Shown here: positions 8,533 through 18,500 of the stretch, one piece after another
Layout: each line of letters opens with the position of its first letter
Numbering within the stretch: position 1 is the first letter of the stretch
NCBI RefSeq assembly: GCF_014384885.1
Contig: NZ_JACRST010000024.1
Location: forward strand, 1-28,862
From: Ligaoa zhengdingensis
Lineage (GTDB): Bacteria; Bacillota; Clostridia; Oscillospirales; Ruminococcaceae
Length of the DNA: 28,862 nt
Reading direction: 5' to 3'
Notes under the pieces: model-generated
The model's database searches: none
Seen by the model: the letters and a program-made list of their open reading frames with translations, nothing else
What the model was told of the DNA's origin: nothing
Made by a program: the position numbers and the translations under genes

Positions 8533-8569
8533 AGGGACGTTTACCGGCAATGCCGGGGACGTCCTTTTT
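8533..8569 (+). terminator. Rho-independent terminator after lacI
   Basis: GGACGT (8535-8540) pairs with ACGTCC (8559-8564), enclosing an inner stem CCGGC/GCCGG (8544-8548 with 8552-8556). The structure is followed by five T residues, then G and TTT. It ends the lacI transcript and isolates the GRE operon promoter about 100 bp further on. Confidence 0.8.
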
Positions 8570-8667
8570 GTTTGGCGGATTTCCCGCGGGGTCTTGTTTT
8601 TTTGTACAGGGAACTTGATGGAAAGTTGGGGGAAATGCTGAAATCCTCCCGATTGCCCCAAATCCGG

Positions 8668-8696
8668 TTGACAAGAGAGGAAAATTCTTTTATTAT
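8668..8696 (+). promoter_or_regulatory. Strong sigma-A promoter of the GRE operon
   Basis: Perfect TTGACA (8668-8673), 17-bp spacer and TATTAT (8691-8696). The expected start is near 8703, inside the operator array. A near-consensus promoter with an operator on the start site is typical of a gene set held off by a repressor and made strongly when induced. Confidence 0.85.
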
Positions 8697-8700
8697 TTCA

Positions 8701-8734
8701 TTAACGATAATGTTATCGATAACGTGAACGATAA
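8701..8734. promoter_or_regulatory. Triple tandem LacI-type operator of the GRE operon
   Basis: Three 10-bp boxes, TTAACGATAA (8701), TTATCGATAA (8713) and TGAACGATAA (8725), start exactly 12 bp apart, each centred on CG. The middle one extends to the perfect palindrome GTTATCGATAAC (8712-8723). A central CG in a palindrome is characteristic of LacI-family operators. The array begins 4 bp after the -10 element and would block initiation. The same geometry occurs at 14350. Confidence 0.75.
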
Positions 8735-8767
8735 TAACTCGAATTGACAGGGAAAAGATGAGGGAAA

Positions 8768-9613
8768 ATGAAGAAGGGCACGATATTTGATTTGAAAGAA
8801 TTCGCCGTCTACGACGGGCCCGGGCTTCGCCAGACGGTATTTCTCAAGGGCTGCCCGCTGCGCTGCAACTGGTGCCACAACCCCGAGGGGCTGCGTGTGG
8901 AGCCGCAGCTCATGGTGAGCACCCCCTCCTGTACCGGCTGTGGCAGGTGTAAGGAGGTCTGCAAGCACGAGACCTGCATCGCCTGCGGCGAATGCGTCGC
9001 GGTCTGCCCCCTGCACCTGAGGCGCATTGCGGGCCAGGTGATGACTTCACAGGAGCTCGCCGACCTGATTCTGGAGAACAGCGATTACTATGCGAAGTAC
9101 GGCGGCGGCGTGACCTTTTCGGGCGGGGAGCCGCTGCTGCAGGCGGAATTCCTGCTGGAGGTGCTTTCGCTGCTGCCCGGCGTCCACAAGGCGATCGAGA
9201 CCTCAGGCTTCACCGACGAAGAGACCTTCCGGCGGGTGGTGGAACAGCTCGATTATGTCATCATGGACATCAAGCTGTTCGATGAGGAGCTCCACCGCAA
9301 ATACACCGGTGTGAGCAACTCCAAAATTTTGACCAACGCAAAACAGCTCTGCGCGGGCGACAAGCCGTTTGTCATCCGCATCCCGGTGATCCCCGGGGTG
9401 AACGACAACGAGGAAAACTACCGCCGGACCGCCGAATGGATTGCGGGGGCGAAGATGCTCGAACAGGTGGAGCTGCTGCCCTACCACAAAACCGCCGGCG
9501 CCAAATATACGATGGTGGGCGAGAAATACCGCCCGTTGTTCGACACCGACCAGAAGGTTCAAATATTACAAAATATATTCAGAGAGTATGGAATAAGGAG
9601 TAGTGTGTTATGA
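8768..9613 (+). CDS. Glycyl radical enzyme activating enzyme (radical SAM, PflA-type)
   Basis: Cytoplasmic radical SAM protein of 281 residues that would use S-adenosylmethionine to install the glycyl radical on the enzyme encoded next. The radical SAM motif is C29-PLR-C33-NW-C36. Two ferredoxin-type 4Fe-4S motifs follow, C55-x2-C58-x2-C61-x3-C65 and C70-x2-C73-x2-C76-x3-C80. This is the insertion seen in activases of diol and glycerol dehydratase, choline lyase and related GREs, but absent from classical PflA. GGGVTFSGGEP (SAM-binding GGEP motif) is intact, as are ETSGF and the RIPVIPGVND segment. The stop codon overlaps the start of the GRE gene by 4 bp (ATGA), implying translational coupling and a dedicated partner. 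Its ribosome-binding site is modest. Confidence 0.95.
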   Translation: MKKGTIFDLKEFAVYDGPGLRQTVFLKGCPLRCNWCHNPEGLRVEPQLMVSTPSCTGCGRCKEVCKHETCIACGECVAVCPLHLRRIAGQVMTSQELADLILENSDYYAKYGGGVTFSGGEPLLQAEFLLEVLSLLPGVHKAIETSGFTDEETFRRVVEQLDYVIMDIKLFDEELHRKYTGVSNSKILTNAKQLCAGDKPFVIRIPVIPGVNDNEENYRRTAEWIAGAKMLEQVELLPYHKTAGAKYTMVGEKYRPLFDTDQKVQILQNIFREYGIRSSVL

Positions 9614-11685
9614 CAGATCGTATCCAAGCTATGCGGCAATTTTTCATCACCGATAGGAAACATCACGCGGTGAGACGGCCGCCCGCCGACCCGATGGAGC
9701 TGGCGCGCCGGTTCGAGCGGGAGAACACCCCGGATTACGACCGCGCGGCCATCCGTTTGTGCCATATGCTGGAGCAGGAGAAGCCGGTGCTGTTCGAGGA
9801 CGAACGGATTGCGTTTACCCGCACGATATCCACAGTGCCGGAGATCTACACCGAGGAGGAGCTCACGGCGCTCAAAAAGGAACACTGGATTCACGAGCTC
9901 GGCGATGTGAGCAACATCAATGTGGATTACACCAAGCTGCTCGGCTGCGGCTTCGACGCCAAGCGGGAGGAGCTGCGCGGCTACCTGCGCGAGTATGAGA
10001 AGCAGGGGGATGAACGGGCGGTGCACGTTCTTCAGACCCAGATCAGCATTCTGGACACGGTGCAGAACCTTGCGGACCGCTACCGCCAGCTGGCTCTGGA
10101 GCAGGGCAACCGCGTGGTGGCCGAGAGCCTGGCGCAGGTGCCGGCCAAGCCGCCGCGCAGCTTTCTGGAGGCGCTCCAGATGTTCCGCATCATCCACTTC
10201 ACCATGTGGTGCGGCCGCAACTACCACAACACGGTGGGGCGCTTCGACCAGTACATGCTCCCCTATCTGAAAGCCGATCTCGAGAAGGGAATCTACGACC
10301 TGGACAGCGCGCTGGAGCTGCTGGAGGAGTTCTTCCTCACCTTTAACCGGGACAGCGACCTCTACCCGGGTATGCAGCAGGGGGACAACGGCCAGAGCAT
10401 CGTGCTGGGCGGCCTCAACGAGGACGGCACCGACAGCTACAACATCCTCTCCGAGCTGTGCCTCAAGGCCAGCCTGGAGCTCAAGTTGATCGACCCGAAG
10501 ATCAACCTGCGGGTACATAAGAACACCCCGGTCGAGACCTATGTGCTCGGCACCCAGCTCACCAAACAGGGACTGGGCTTCCCGCAGTATTCCAACGACG
10601 ACGTGGTCATCCCGGGGCTCCTCAACCTCGGCTATGAGAAAAAGGACGCTTACAACTACGCGGTGGCGGCCTGCTGGGAGTTTATCATCCCCGGCGTAGC
10701 GATGGATGTCCCCAACATCGAGGCGCTCTCCTTCACCAAGGCGGTGGAGAACGCGGTGTTCGAGCATTTGGAGGATGCCGAGAGCTATGATGCGTTTCGT
10801 GAGATTGTCCGTAGGAACATCTTTTCCCAGGCGGCGGACCTGTGCGGGAGCGTGAGGAACCTGTACGTCTACCCGGCGCCCTTCCTATCGCTGATGATGG
10901 AGGGCTGTGCGGAGAAGGCCCGCGATATCTCGCTGGGCTGCAAATACAACAACTACGGCCTGCACGGCACCGGCATTGCAACCGCGGCCGATTCGCTGGC
11001 GGCCATCAAAAAATATGTGTTTGAGGAGCAGAGCGTCGGAAAGCAGGAGATGATCGACGCGCTGAAGGGCGACTTCGCCGGACACGACCTGCTGTGCAAT
11101 AAGCTCCGCTACGAAACTCCAAAGATGGGCAACAACGTCGATTATGTCGACGAGATCGCGGCCGGATTGCTCGCCGATTTCGCCGATTCTGTCCAGGGCC
11201 GCACCAACGACCGCGGCGGCATTTTCCGCGCGGGCACCGGCTCGGCGATGTATTACATCTGGCATTCCAAGGATATGCCCGCAACGCCGGATGGACGGCA
11301 CAAGGGGGAGGGAATTGCAGCCAACTATTCCCCCAGCCTGTTCAGCCGCTGCAAGGGCCCGGTTTCGATCATCAAGTCGTTTTCCAAGCCGGATCTCAAG
11401 CGGGTAATCAACGGCGGCCCGCTCACCCTGGAGCTGCACGACACGGTATTTCGTACCGAAGACAGTATACAAAAGGTAGCGCTTTTGGTAAAATCGTTTA
11501 TGGACCTGGGTGGACATCAATTGCAGCTCAACTCGGTCAACCGCGACACCATGCTGGACGCGCAGAAACACCCCGAGAACTACCGCAACCTGATTGTGCG
11601 CGTCTGGGGCTGGAGCGGGTACTTTGTGGAGCTTGACCGTGAATACCAGGATCACATCATCCAGAGAATGGAACTGGTAGTGTAA
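9610..11685 (+). CDS. Glycyl radical enzyme of the pyruvate formate-lyase/dehydratase superfamily, substrate unknown
   Basis: Cytoplasmic, oxygen-sensitive radical enzyme of 691 residues. Both catalytic sites are visible: the thiyl-radical cysteine in AACWEF (Cys355, with the usual acidic residue two on, Glu357) and the C-terminal glycyl loop RVWGWSGYFVEL (Gly667, 24 residues from the end). Other family marks are FDQYMLPYLKADLEKG, QSIVLGGLNEDG, PATPDGRHKGEGIA and the segment ending AQKHPENYRNLIVR. The Cys-x-Glu arrangement fits eliminase/dehydratase-type GREs (glycerol, propanediol, hydroxyproline) rather than pyruvate formate-lyase, which has adjacent cysteines. It is shorter than the usual 780-850 residues, and Trp replaces the common Tyr after the radical glycine. 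It has its own AAGGAG site (9595-9600) inside the activase gene and is followed 12 bp later by the sugar ABC importer. That context suggests a sugar, polyol or sugar-derived substrate, which is inference. Confidence 0.9.
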   Translation: MTDRIQAMRQFFITDRKHHAVRRPPADPMELARRFERENTPDYDRAAIRLCHMLEQEKPVLFEDERIAFTRTISTVPEIYTEEELTALKKEHWIHELGDVSNINVDYTKLLGCGFDAKREELRGYLREYEKQGDERAVHVLQTQISILDTVQNLADRYRQLALEQGNRVVAESLAQVPAKPPRSFLEALQMFRIIHFTMWCGRNYHNTVGRFDQYMLPYLKADLEKGIYDLDSALELLEEFFLTFNRDSDLYPGMQQGDNGQSIVLGGLNEDGTDSYNILSELCLKASLELKLIDPKINLRVHKNTPVETYVLGTQLTKQGLGFPQYSNDDVVIPGLLNLGYEKKDAYNYAVAACWEFIIPGVAMDVPNIEALSFTKAVENAVFEHLEDAESYDAFREIVRRNIFSQAADLCGSVRNLYVYPAPFLSLMMEGCAEKARDISLGCKYNNYGLHGTGIATAADSLAAIKKYVFEEQSVGKQEMIDALKGDFAGHDLLCNKLRYETPKMGNNVDYVDEIAAGLLADFADSVQGRTNDRGGIFRAGTGSAMYYIWHSKDMPATPDGRHKGEGIAANYSPSLFSRCKGPVSIIKSFSKPDLKRVINGGPLTLELHDTVFRTEDSIQKVALLVKSFMDLGGHQLQLNSVNRDTMLDAQKHPENYRNLIVRVWGWSGYFVELDREYQDHIIQRMELVV

Positions 11686-11697
11686 GGAGGAAACAGG

Positions 11698-13194
<1,497 letters not shown>

Positions 13195-13207
13195 GGAGGT
13201 AATGGCA

Positions 13208-14170
13208 ATGGCGACCAAACAACTTGCGGCGTCCCCGGTAAAAAAAGTGGCGGGTAACCTTTCAAAATACGGTATTTACATCGCATTCGTCGTGATGTGC
13301 GTGTTTTTCTCGATTTTTAACCCCCTGTTCCTGACCCCCGGCAACATCATCAACATCGTCCGTCAGGTGTCCTTTAACGCGATCCTCGCCATGGGCATGA
13401 CCATGGTTATCATCACCGGCGGTATCGACCTGTCGGTCGGTTCGGTGCTCGCCCTCGCGGCGGTTATCACCGCCAGCTTTGTGAAAACAGCCAACCCGCT
13501 GCTGCCTGTGCCCGTTGCGCTGCTCATCGGCCTGCTCATCGGCGCGGCATGCGGCCTGTTCAACGGCTATGTCATCACCAAGGGCAAGCTCGCCCCGTTC
13601 ATCGTCACCATGGTCATGATGACCATGGCCCGCGGCGCGGCGCAGCTCTTCACCAAGGGCCGCCCGGTTACCGGCCTGCTTGAGAGCTTCGACTTCCTGG
13701 GCGCGGGCTTCATCCTCCGCATCCCGGTGCCCATCTACATCCTAGCGCTGGTAGTCATCATCTCCCATTTTATTTTGAGCTGCACCAAGACCGGCCGCTA
13801 TATCTACGCGGTGGGCGGCAACGAGCAGGCCGCTGCGGCGTCCGGCATCAAGGTGCGCCGCGTCAAGCTGGTGGTGTACACCTTCTCCGGCGTGATGTCG
13901 GCCCTGGTGGGCATCATCCTCACCGCGCGCCTCAACTCCGCTTCGCCTGTTTTGGGCAACGGCTATGAGCTTGACGCCATCGCGGCCACCGTCATCGGCG
14001 GCGCCAGCATGGACGGCGGCAAGGGCAAGGTGATTGGCACGCTGGTCGGCGCGCTCATCATCGGCACCATCAGCAACGGCCTCGATATCCTCAATGTCTC
14101 GGCCTACTGGCAGCAGATCATCAAGGGCATCATCATCCTGGTGGCTGTGCTGCTGGACAAGAAGGACTGA
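13208..14170 (+). CDS. Sugar ABC transporter permease (RbsC-like)
   Basis: Integral membrane channel subunit of the CUT2 importer, 320 residues, with 8-10 hydrophobic segments. Family hallmarks are GGIDLSVGSVLALAAV, TGRYIYAVGGNEQAAAASGI and the conserved cytoplasmic-loop/terminal region ELDAIAATVIGGASMDGGKG. The ATG at 13208 is chosen because GAGGAGG (13193-13199) is 8 bp upstream. A second ATG at 13202 in the same frame would leave only 2 bp and is less likely. The Shine-Dalgarno overlaps the stop codon of the ATPase gene, so the two are co-translated. A single permease gene implies a homodimer, as usual for this class. It is the last gene of the operon starting at 8768. Confidence 0.95.
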   Translation: MATKQLAASPVKKVAGNLSKYGIYIAFVVMCVFFSIFNPLFLTPGNIINIVRQVSFNAILAMGMTMVIITGGIDLSVGSVLALAAVITASFVKTANPLLPVPVALLIGLLIGAACGLFNGYVITKGKLAPFIVTMVMMTMARGAAQLFTKGRPVTGLLESFDFLGAGFILRIPVPIYILALVVIISHFILSCTKTGRYIYAVGGNEQAAAASGIKVRRVKLVVYTFSGVMSALVGIILTARLNSASPVLGNGYELDAIAATVIGGASMDGGKGKVIGTLVGALIIGTISNGLDILNVSAYWQQIIKGIIILVAVLLDKKD

Positions 14171-14184
14171 TCTTACTGACCCCT

Positions 14185-14220
14185 TGGCGTCCGGGCGCAA
14201 AGTACCATGCCCGGACGCCA
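14185..14220 (+). other. Perfect 12-bp intergenic hairpin after the permease gene
   Basis: TGGCGTCCGGGC (14185-14196) and GCCCGGACGCCA (14209-14220) pair exactly around a 12-nt loop. No T-run follows (GATCCTCCTT), so it is not a classical terminator. It could protect the 3' end of the operon mRNA or cause partial or factor-assisted termination before the binding-protein promoter 97 bp later. Confidence 0.6.
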
Positions 14221-14316
14221 GATCCTCCTTATCGCAGGAAGATTGGTTCATTCGTCCAACTTGTATCAGACATTTTCAGTGAAATATCCGAATTTACCTA
14301 AATTTCGCAAAAACAA

Positions 14317-14345
14317 TTGACAAGTACCAAAAAAATTAGTAAAAT
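14317..14345 (+). promoter_or_regulatory. Strong sigma-A promoter of the sugar-binding protein gene
   Basis: Perfect TTGACA (14317-14322), 17-bp spacer and TAAAAT (14340-14345). It gives the binding-protein gene transcription independent of the upstream ATPase/permease operon, in keeping with the greater amounts of binding protein usually needed. Confidence 0.85.
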
Positions 14346-14349
14346 GGCA

Positions 14350-14383
14350 TTAACGATAATGTTAACGATAAGGTTAACGTTAA
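14350..14383. promoter_or_regulatory. Triple tandem LacI-type operator of the binding-protein gene
   Basis: Boxes TTAACGATAA (14350-14359), TTAACGATAA (14362-14371) and the perfect palindrome TTAACGTTAA (14374-14383) start 12 bp apart. The array begins 4 bp after the -10 element, exactly as at 8701. This ties the GRE operon and this gene into one regulon, presumably of the LacI-family protein at 7461. Confidence 0.78.
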
Positions 14384-14413
14384 TTGGAACATGAACTTTT
14401 AGGAGGAAACGAA

Positions 14414-15442
14414 ATGAAAACTCGCAAATTATTGGCACTGGCACTTTCGGCCGTGATGGCCTCCGCGCTGTTCACCGGTTGCGGATCGACCCCCTCGTCT
14501 TCGGCTCCGGCTCCGGCGCCCGAGTCGAGCAGCGCCGCTTCCGCCCCTGAGGCAGAGCCCTCTTCCACCGCTGACAAAGAAGAGATCGTCATCGGCTGCA
14601 CCCTGCAGAACCTGTCCGAAGAATTTATGACCATGCTCAAGGGCGCGATGGAGATCAAACTGAAGGAGTACGACAACGTCAAGCTCGTGGTCAACGACGC
14701 TGAGAGCAAACCGGACAAGCAGGCTTCCCAGCTCGACAGCTTTGTCGCTCAGAAGGTCGATGCGGTCATCATCTCCCCCGTTGACGCCGACGCGCTGGCC
14801 CCGGCCGTGAAATCGGTTGTTGACGCTGGTATCCCCGTTATCACCTGCTCCGCCGACGTGACCGGCGACATGGGCCAGGTGTGGGTCGGCTCTGAGAACG
14901 AGAACGGCGGCCAGATCGAGGCCGAATTCGTCGCTGAACAGCTCGGCGGCAAGGGCAACGTCGCCATCCTCCGCGGCCCTCTGGGCGCTTTCGCGGAGCA
15001 GGGCCGTTTCAAAGGCTATGAGGCTGCGTTTGCGAACTATCCCGATATCAAAATCGTGTTTGACCAGACTGCGAACTGGCAGCGTGAAGAGGCCATGGCT
15101 CTGGTTGAGAACTGGCTGACCACCGGCACCCAGATCGACGCGATCCTCTGCCAGAACGACGGCATGGCGCTGGGCGCCCTCGAGGCTGTCAAAGCGGCCG
15201 GCAAAAAGGATGAGATCATCATCGCCGGTATCGATGCCATCCAGGATGCGCTGGATTCCATCAAAGCGGGCGAGCTGGACGCGACCTGCTTCCAGGATGC
15301 GATCGGCCAGGGCGAAGGCGCTCTGGAGATGGCTGTGAAAGCGGCCAACGGCGAGAAGATCGAGCGCAACAACATCCCCTTCGAGCTCGTCACCAAGGAT
15401 AACGTTGACGGCTACTACAGCAGAATCAAACTTCCCGAATAA
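14414..15442 (+). CDS. Sugar-binding lipoprotein of the CUT2 ABC importer (RbsB-like)
   Basis: Membrane-tethered receptor that captures the sugar outside the cell and passes it to the permease. The protein has 342 residues from the ATG at 14414, which follows AGGAGG (14401-14406) by 7 bp. An in-frame TTG at 14384 lacks such a site and lies in the operator. A lipoprotein signal peptide ends in the lipobox LFTGC (lipidated Cys23), followed by a Ser/Pro/Ala-rich tether to about residue 52. The mature part is a family-1 periplasmic-binding-like fold: IVIGCTLQNLSEEFMTMLKG, DAVIISPVDADALAPAV, GIPVITCSADVTG and GIDAIQDALDSIKAGELDAT. Its position next to the importer and under the same operator array indicates one transport system. 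The ligand cannot be predicted. Confidence 0.95.
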   Translation: MKTRKLLALALSAVMASALFTGCGSTPSSSAPAPAPESSSAASAPEAEPSSTADKEEIVIGCTLQNLSEEFMTMLKGAMEIKLKEYDNVKLVVNDAESKPDKQASQLDSFVAQKVDAVIISPVDADALAPAVKSVVDAGIPVITCSADVTGDMGQVWVGSENENGGQIEAEFVAEQLGGKGNVAILRGPLGAFAEQGRFKGYEAAFANYPDIKIVFDQTANWQREEAMALVENWLTTGTQIDAILCQNDGMALGALEAVKAAGKKDEIIIAGIDAIQDALDSIKAGELDATCFQDAIGQGEGALEMAVKAANGEKIERNNIPFELVTKDNVDGYYSRIKLPE

Positions 15443-15477
15443 TTTGTTGATCGCAATTAGTTACGATTAAGATGAAA

Positions 15478-15515
15478 GGAGGGCGGCGGTTGCAGCGATG
15501 CGGCCGCCGCCTTCT
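15478..15515 (+). other. GC-rich hairpin in the leader of the GH43 gene
   Basis: GGCGGCGG (15482-15489) pairs with CCGCCGCC (15504-15511), and the stem extends outward by a few A-T and G-U pairs to about 15478 and 15515. It has a 14-nt loop and no clear T-run. It lies between the binding-protein stop codon and the GH43 ATG. No separate promoter is evident in this gap, so the hairpin may reduce read-through from the abundant binding-protein message or stabilise its 3' end. Confidence 0.5.
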
Positions 15516-15543
15516 GCATGATTTTACAAAGAGGAGGTACGAC

Positions 15544-18500
15544 ATGAAAAGAAAAATTTGGTCGGTATTGTTGGCGGCGGCGATGTTGTTTAACCTCGCG
15601 ACGCCGGTGCTGGCGGCGGACGACGGGCTGACCATTCCTCCGGCGGCAGACCCCGCGCCTCTGGAGGAGCAGCTTCCAGGGGAAGGAAACGGGGCGGCCG
15701 GTCTGCTCAGCGGGTCGGTGGACGACGCGCTGATCCTGAGCTACGACTTCAATGAGGCTGACGGCGGGGTCATCCCCGACCGCTCGGGCAACGGCAACGA
15801 CGCGAAGATTGTCGGCGACGTGGCGGTCGGCGGCGGGTTGGCGTTGTTCCAAGGTGGTTATTTGAGGCTGCCTGACGGCCTGATGGACGGCTTGGAGGGA
15901 ATGACCGTCCTGGGCTGGGTCAACCGGGATGTAGCAGCGCTCTATGAACGCTTTTTCGATTTTGGAAAGGGAAAGGAGAACTATTTTTCTTTTCAGATGA
16001 GAAGCGGATGGGGCGGTGAAAAGCCGGCGGCAGAGGTTGCGGTTGGCGGCGATGTCAAGCGCGCATTTGGCGGTGACTTCGCAGCTGTTGACACTTGGAT
16101 GCACACAGCGATCACACTGGGGGACGGAATGATCCGGATTTACCTCGACGGTGTGGAGGTCGCCTCGCAGGCGACGGATTACCGCCCGGCGGATCTGGAG
16201 GGCTCCACCCAGAACTATTTGGGCAAGTCGCAGTATGCCGACCCCAACTTTCTGGGAACCATGGAGAACGTGGAGGTGTACGGCGCGGTGCTGGATTCCG
16301 ACCGGATCGCAGACCGGATGAACGCCGACAACCAGATGGATCATATCGGGATGATCAAACTTCTGGAGCAAACTGTTTCTGAGATTGATCTGGGCGGCCC
16401 TGAGTTTACGACGGATATCGTCCTGCCTGAAGCCGTGGGGGATATCACCCTCTCGTGGGCTTCCGACCATCCAGAGCTTATCTCGAACGAAGGCAAATTG
16501 GCGTCCAGCCTGGCGGCGGGAACGTATGATGTGGTGATGACGGTTACCGCAGAACTGAACGGCGTGCAGCTGACGAAGGAGTTTCCTATTGTGGTCGCGG
16601 TTATCGACGACGCAGAGGCGGTGCAGCAGGCGAAAGCAGCGCTGGGAGTCGTCACCCTGGTGGAGGCGGAACGCATCAACCTGCCCACGGTGGGCAAATA
16701 CGGTACCACTATTACCTGGATATCCTCAGATCCTGCGGTGATCGCGGCCGACGGCACAGTCAACCGTCCGGCGGTCGGCGAAGGCGCTGTGTATGTCGAC
16801 CTGACCGCCACCATCCGGCGCGGAGACGCGGTGGAAACCAGGGAGTTCCCGCAGCGCATGGTGATGGAAGAGTACGCGGCCTATCTGCTCACCTATTTCG
16901 GCGGTGAGGAACTGAAGACCAACCACGAGGAAACCTATGCCAACGTACATTTCGCCCTCAGCTACGACGGGCTCAATTGGTTTCCGCTCAATGGAAATAA
17001 GCATGTTGTGGCGGCGACGGTTAAGGGTGTGGAGAACCCCGACTTGTACGGAAGCGACCGCCCGAACGAGTGTCTGGCGCGCGACCCGATGGTCTATCGC
17101 GAGCAGGACGGCTCCTTCCGGCTGCTTTCCTCGCACAGCTGGTACAATCCGTCCATCTATGTGTGGGACAAGGGCGACCTCACGAGCTTTTCCAAGGATC
17201 GCATCCTGCGGGTCAATATGATGGAAAACGGCAACGCCTGGGCGCCTGAAGTGGTGTACGATCCGGTCAAGGAAAAAAATTTAATCGTTTATACCGATCC
17301 ATCCATGCGGGACACCACAAGCTGTGGATGGGGTACCTATACCACTGATTTTACGCAGGAAGATGTTCTGCCTGAGGAAGCTAACATACCGCTGATGGAT
17401 TTGAGCGGCAAAAAGTTTGCTTATATTGACTGCTCCATTACCCAGTATAATGGCAGCTATTATATGAGCTACAAAGGCGAAAATTCTTATGACAGCAAGA
17501 TTCATCTGGCGAAAGCGACAGAAATTGGGCCGAACTGCTTTGAAGAAATCGGCAGCCCCATTACCGATAATCTTTGCGAGGGACCCTTTATCATCAAGGA
17601 CAACAGCAAGGAGCGCTGGTATCTCTATTATGATTACTTTACCCGCGGCGGAGTTTTTGGATGTTCCTATACCGACGATCTGGACAGCGATGAATGGACG
17701 CATCTTTCGGAGGACGAGTACAGTCTGCCCGATGGTGTGCGTCACGGCAACGCGATCCCCATCACCCTTGGCGAGGCCGAGAAGTTGATCGCCGCATGGG
17801 GCGTCGGCTTGGAAACGGTGAAGATACCCGGGACGATGTTTGTGGCGGAGGGTACGCCCGTGAGCGACCTCGATCTGCCCGTCACCCTTACAGGGCTGAG
17901 ACAGGACGGCAAGGAGATTGACCTGCCGGTGAGCTGGAACACCGAGGCATATCTGCCACAAAAGGGCAGCTATCGGCTGATCGGTACCCTCGTGCTTCCT
18001 GATAATCTTCCTAATGCGGAGGACTTTCAGACGGTAGCGGTCACCGTGAAGGTCGGTTACACCAGAGCGGATAGCCTGATTACCAAGATAGACTTTGAAG
18101 CGTTGGAAGGTCTCACCGCGTTGGATGCCTCTGGTAACGGCAACCATCTGACCATGGCGCAGAAGCCGGAACTGGACACAGGGGTTCGCGGAAAGGCCAT
18201 GAGATTCGACGGGAGCGCGCAGTACGGCTTGTTTCCGAGGGAGATGCTCACTGACGTTGAGGACGTAACAATTGCGGCCTGGTTCAAGATGGATGAAATC
18301 GTTGAGCTGGCCAGGTTGTTTGACTTTGGCATGAACAAGTACAATTACATCAATTTTGTGCCCCTGCACCGGAACGATCAAATCCTGGTGGAGGGTGTGA
18401 CGGGCAGCAACCTGAACAATCTGAAATCGGTTGCTGTGTCCAGTAAAGATATCATTTCAGTCGGCAGATGGCACCATGTGGCGTTGACCATTGACGCGAA

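Noticed and set aside
9610..11685. GRE as classical pyruvate formate-lyase
   Set aside because: The adjacent Cys-Cys pair of pyruvate formate-lyase is absent; a Cys-x-Glu site is present instead, and the activase has extra ferredoxin clusters unlike PflA.
15472..15543. Upstream in-frame ATG for the GH43 protein
   Set aside because: It would add 24 basic residues before the signal peptide and run through the GC-rich hairpin; the ATG at 15544 has GAGGAGG at proper spacing.
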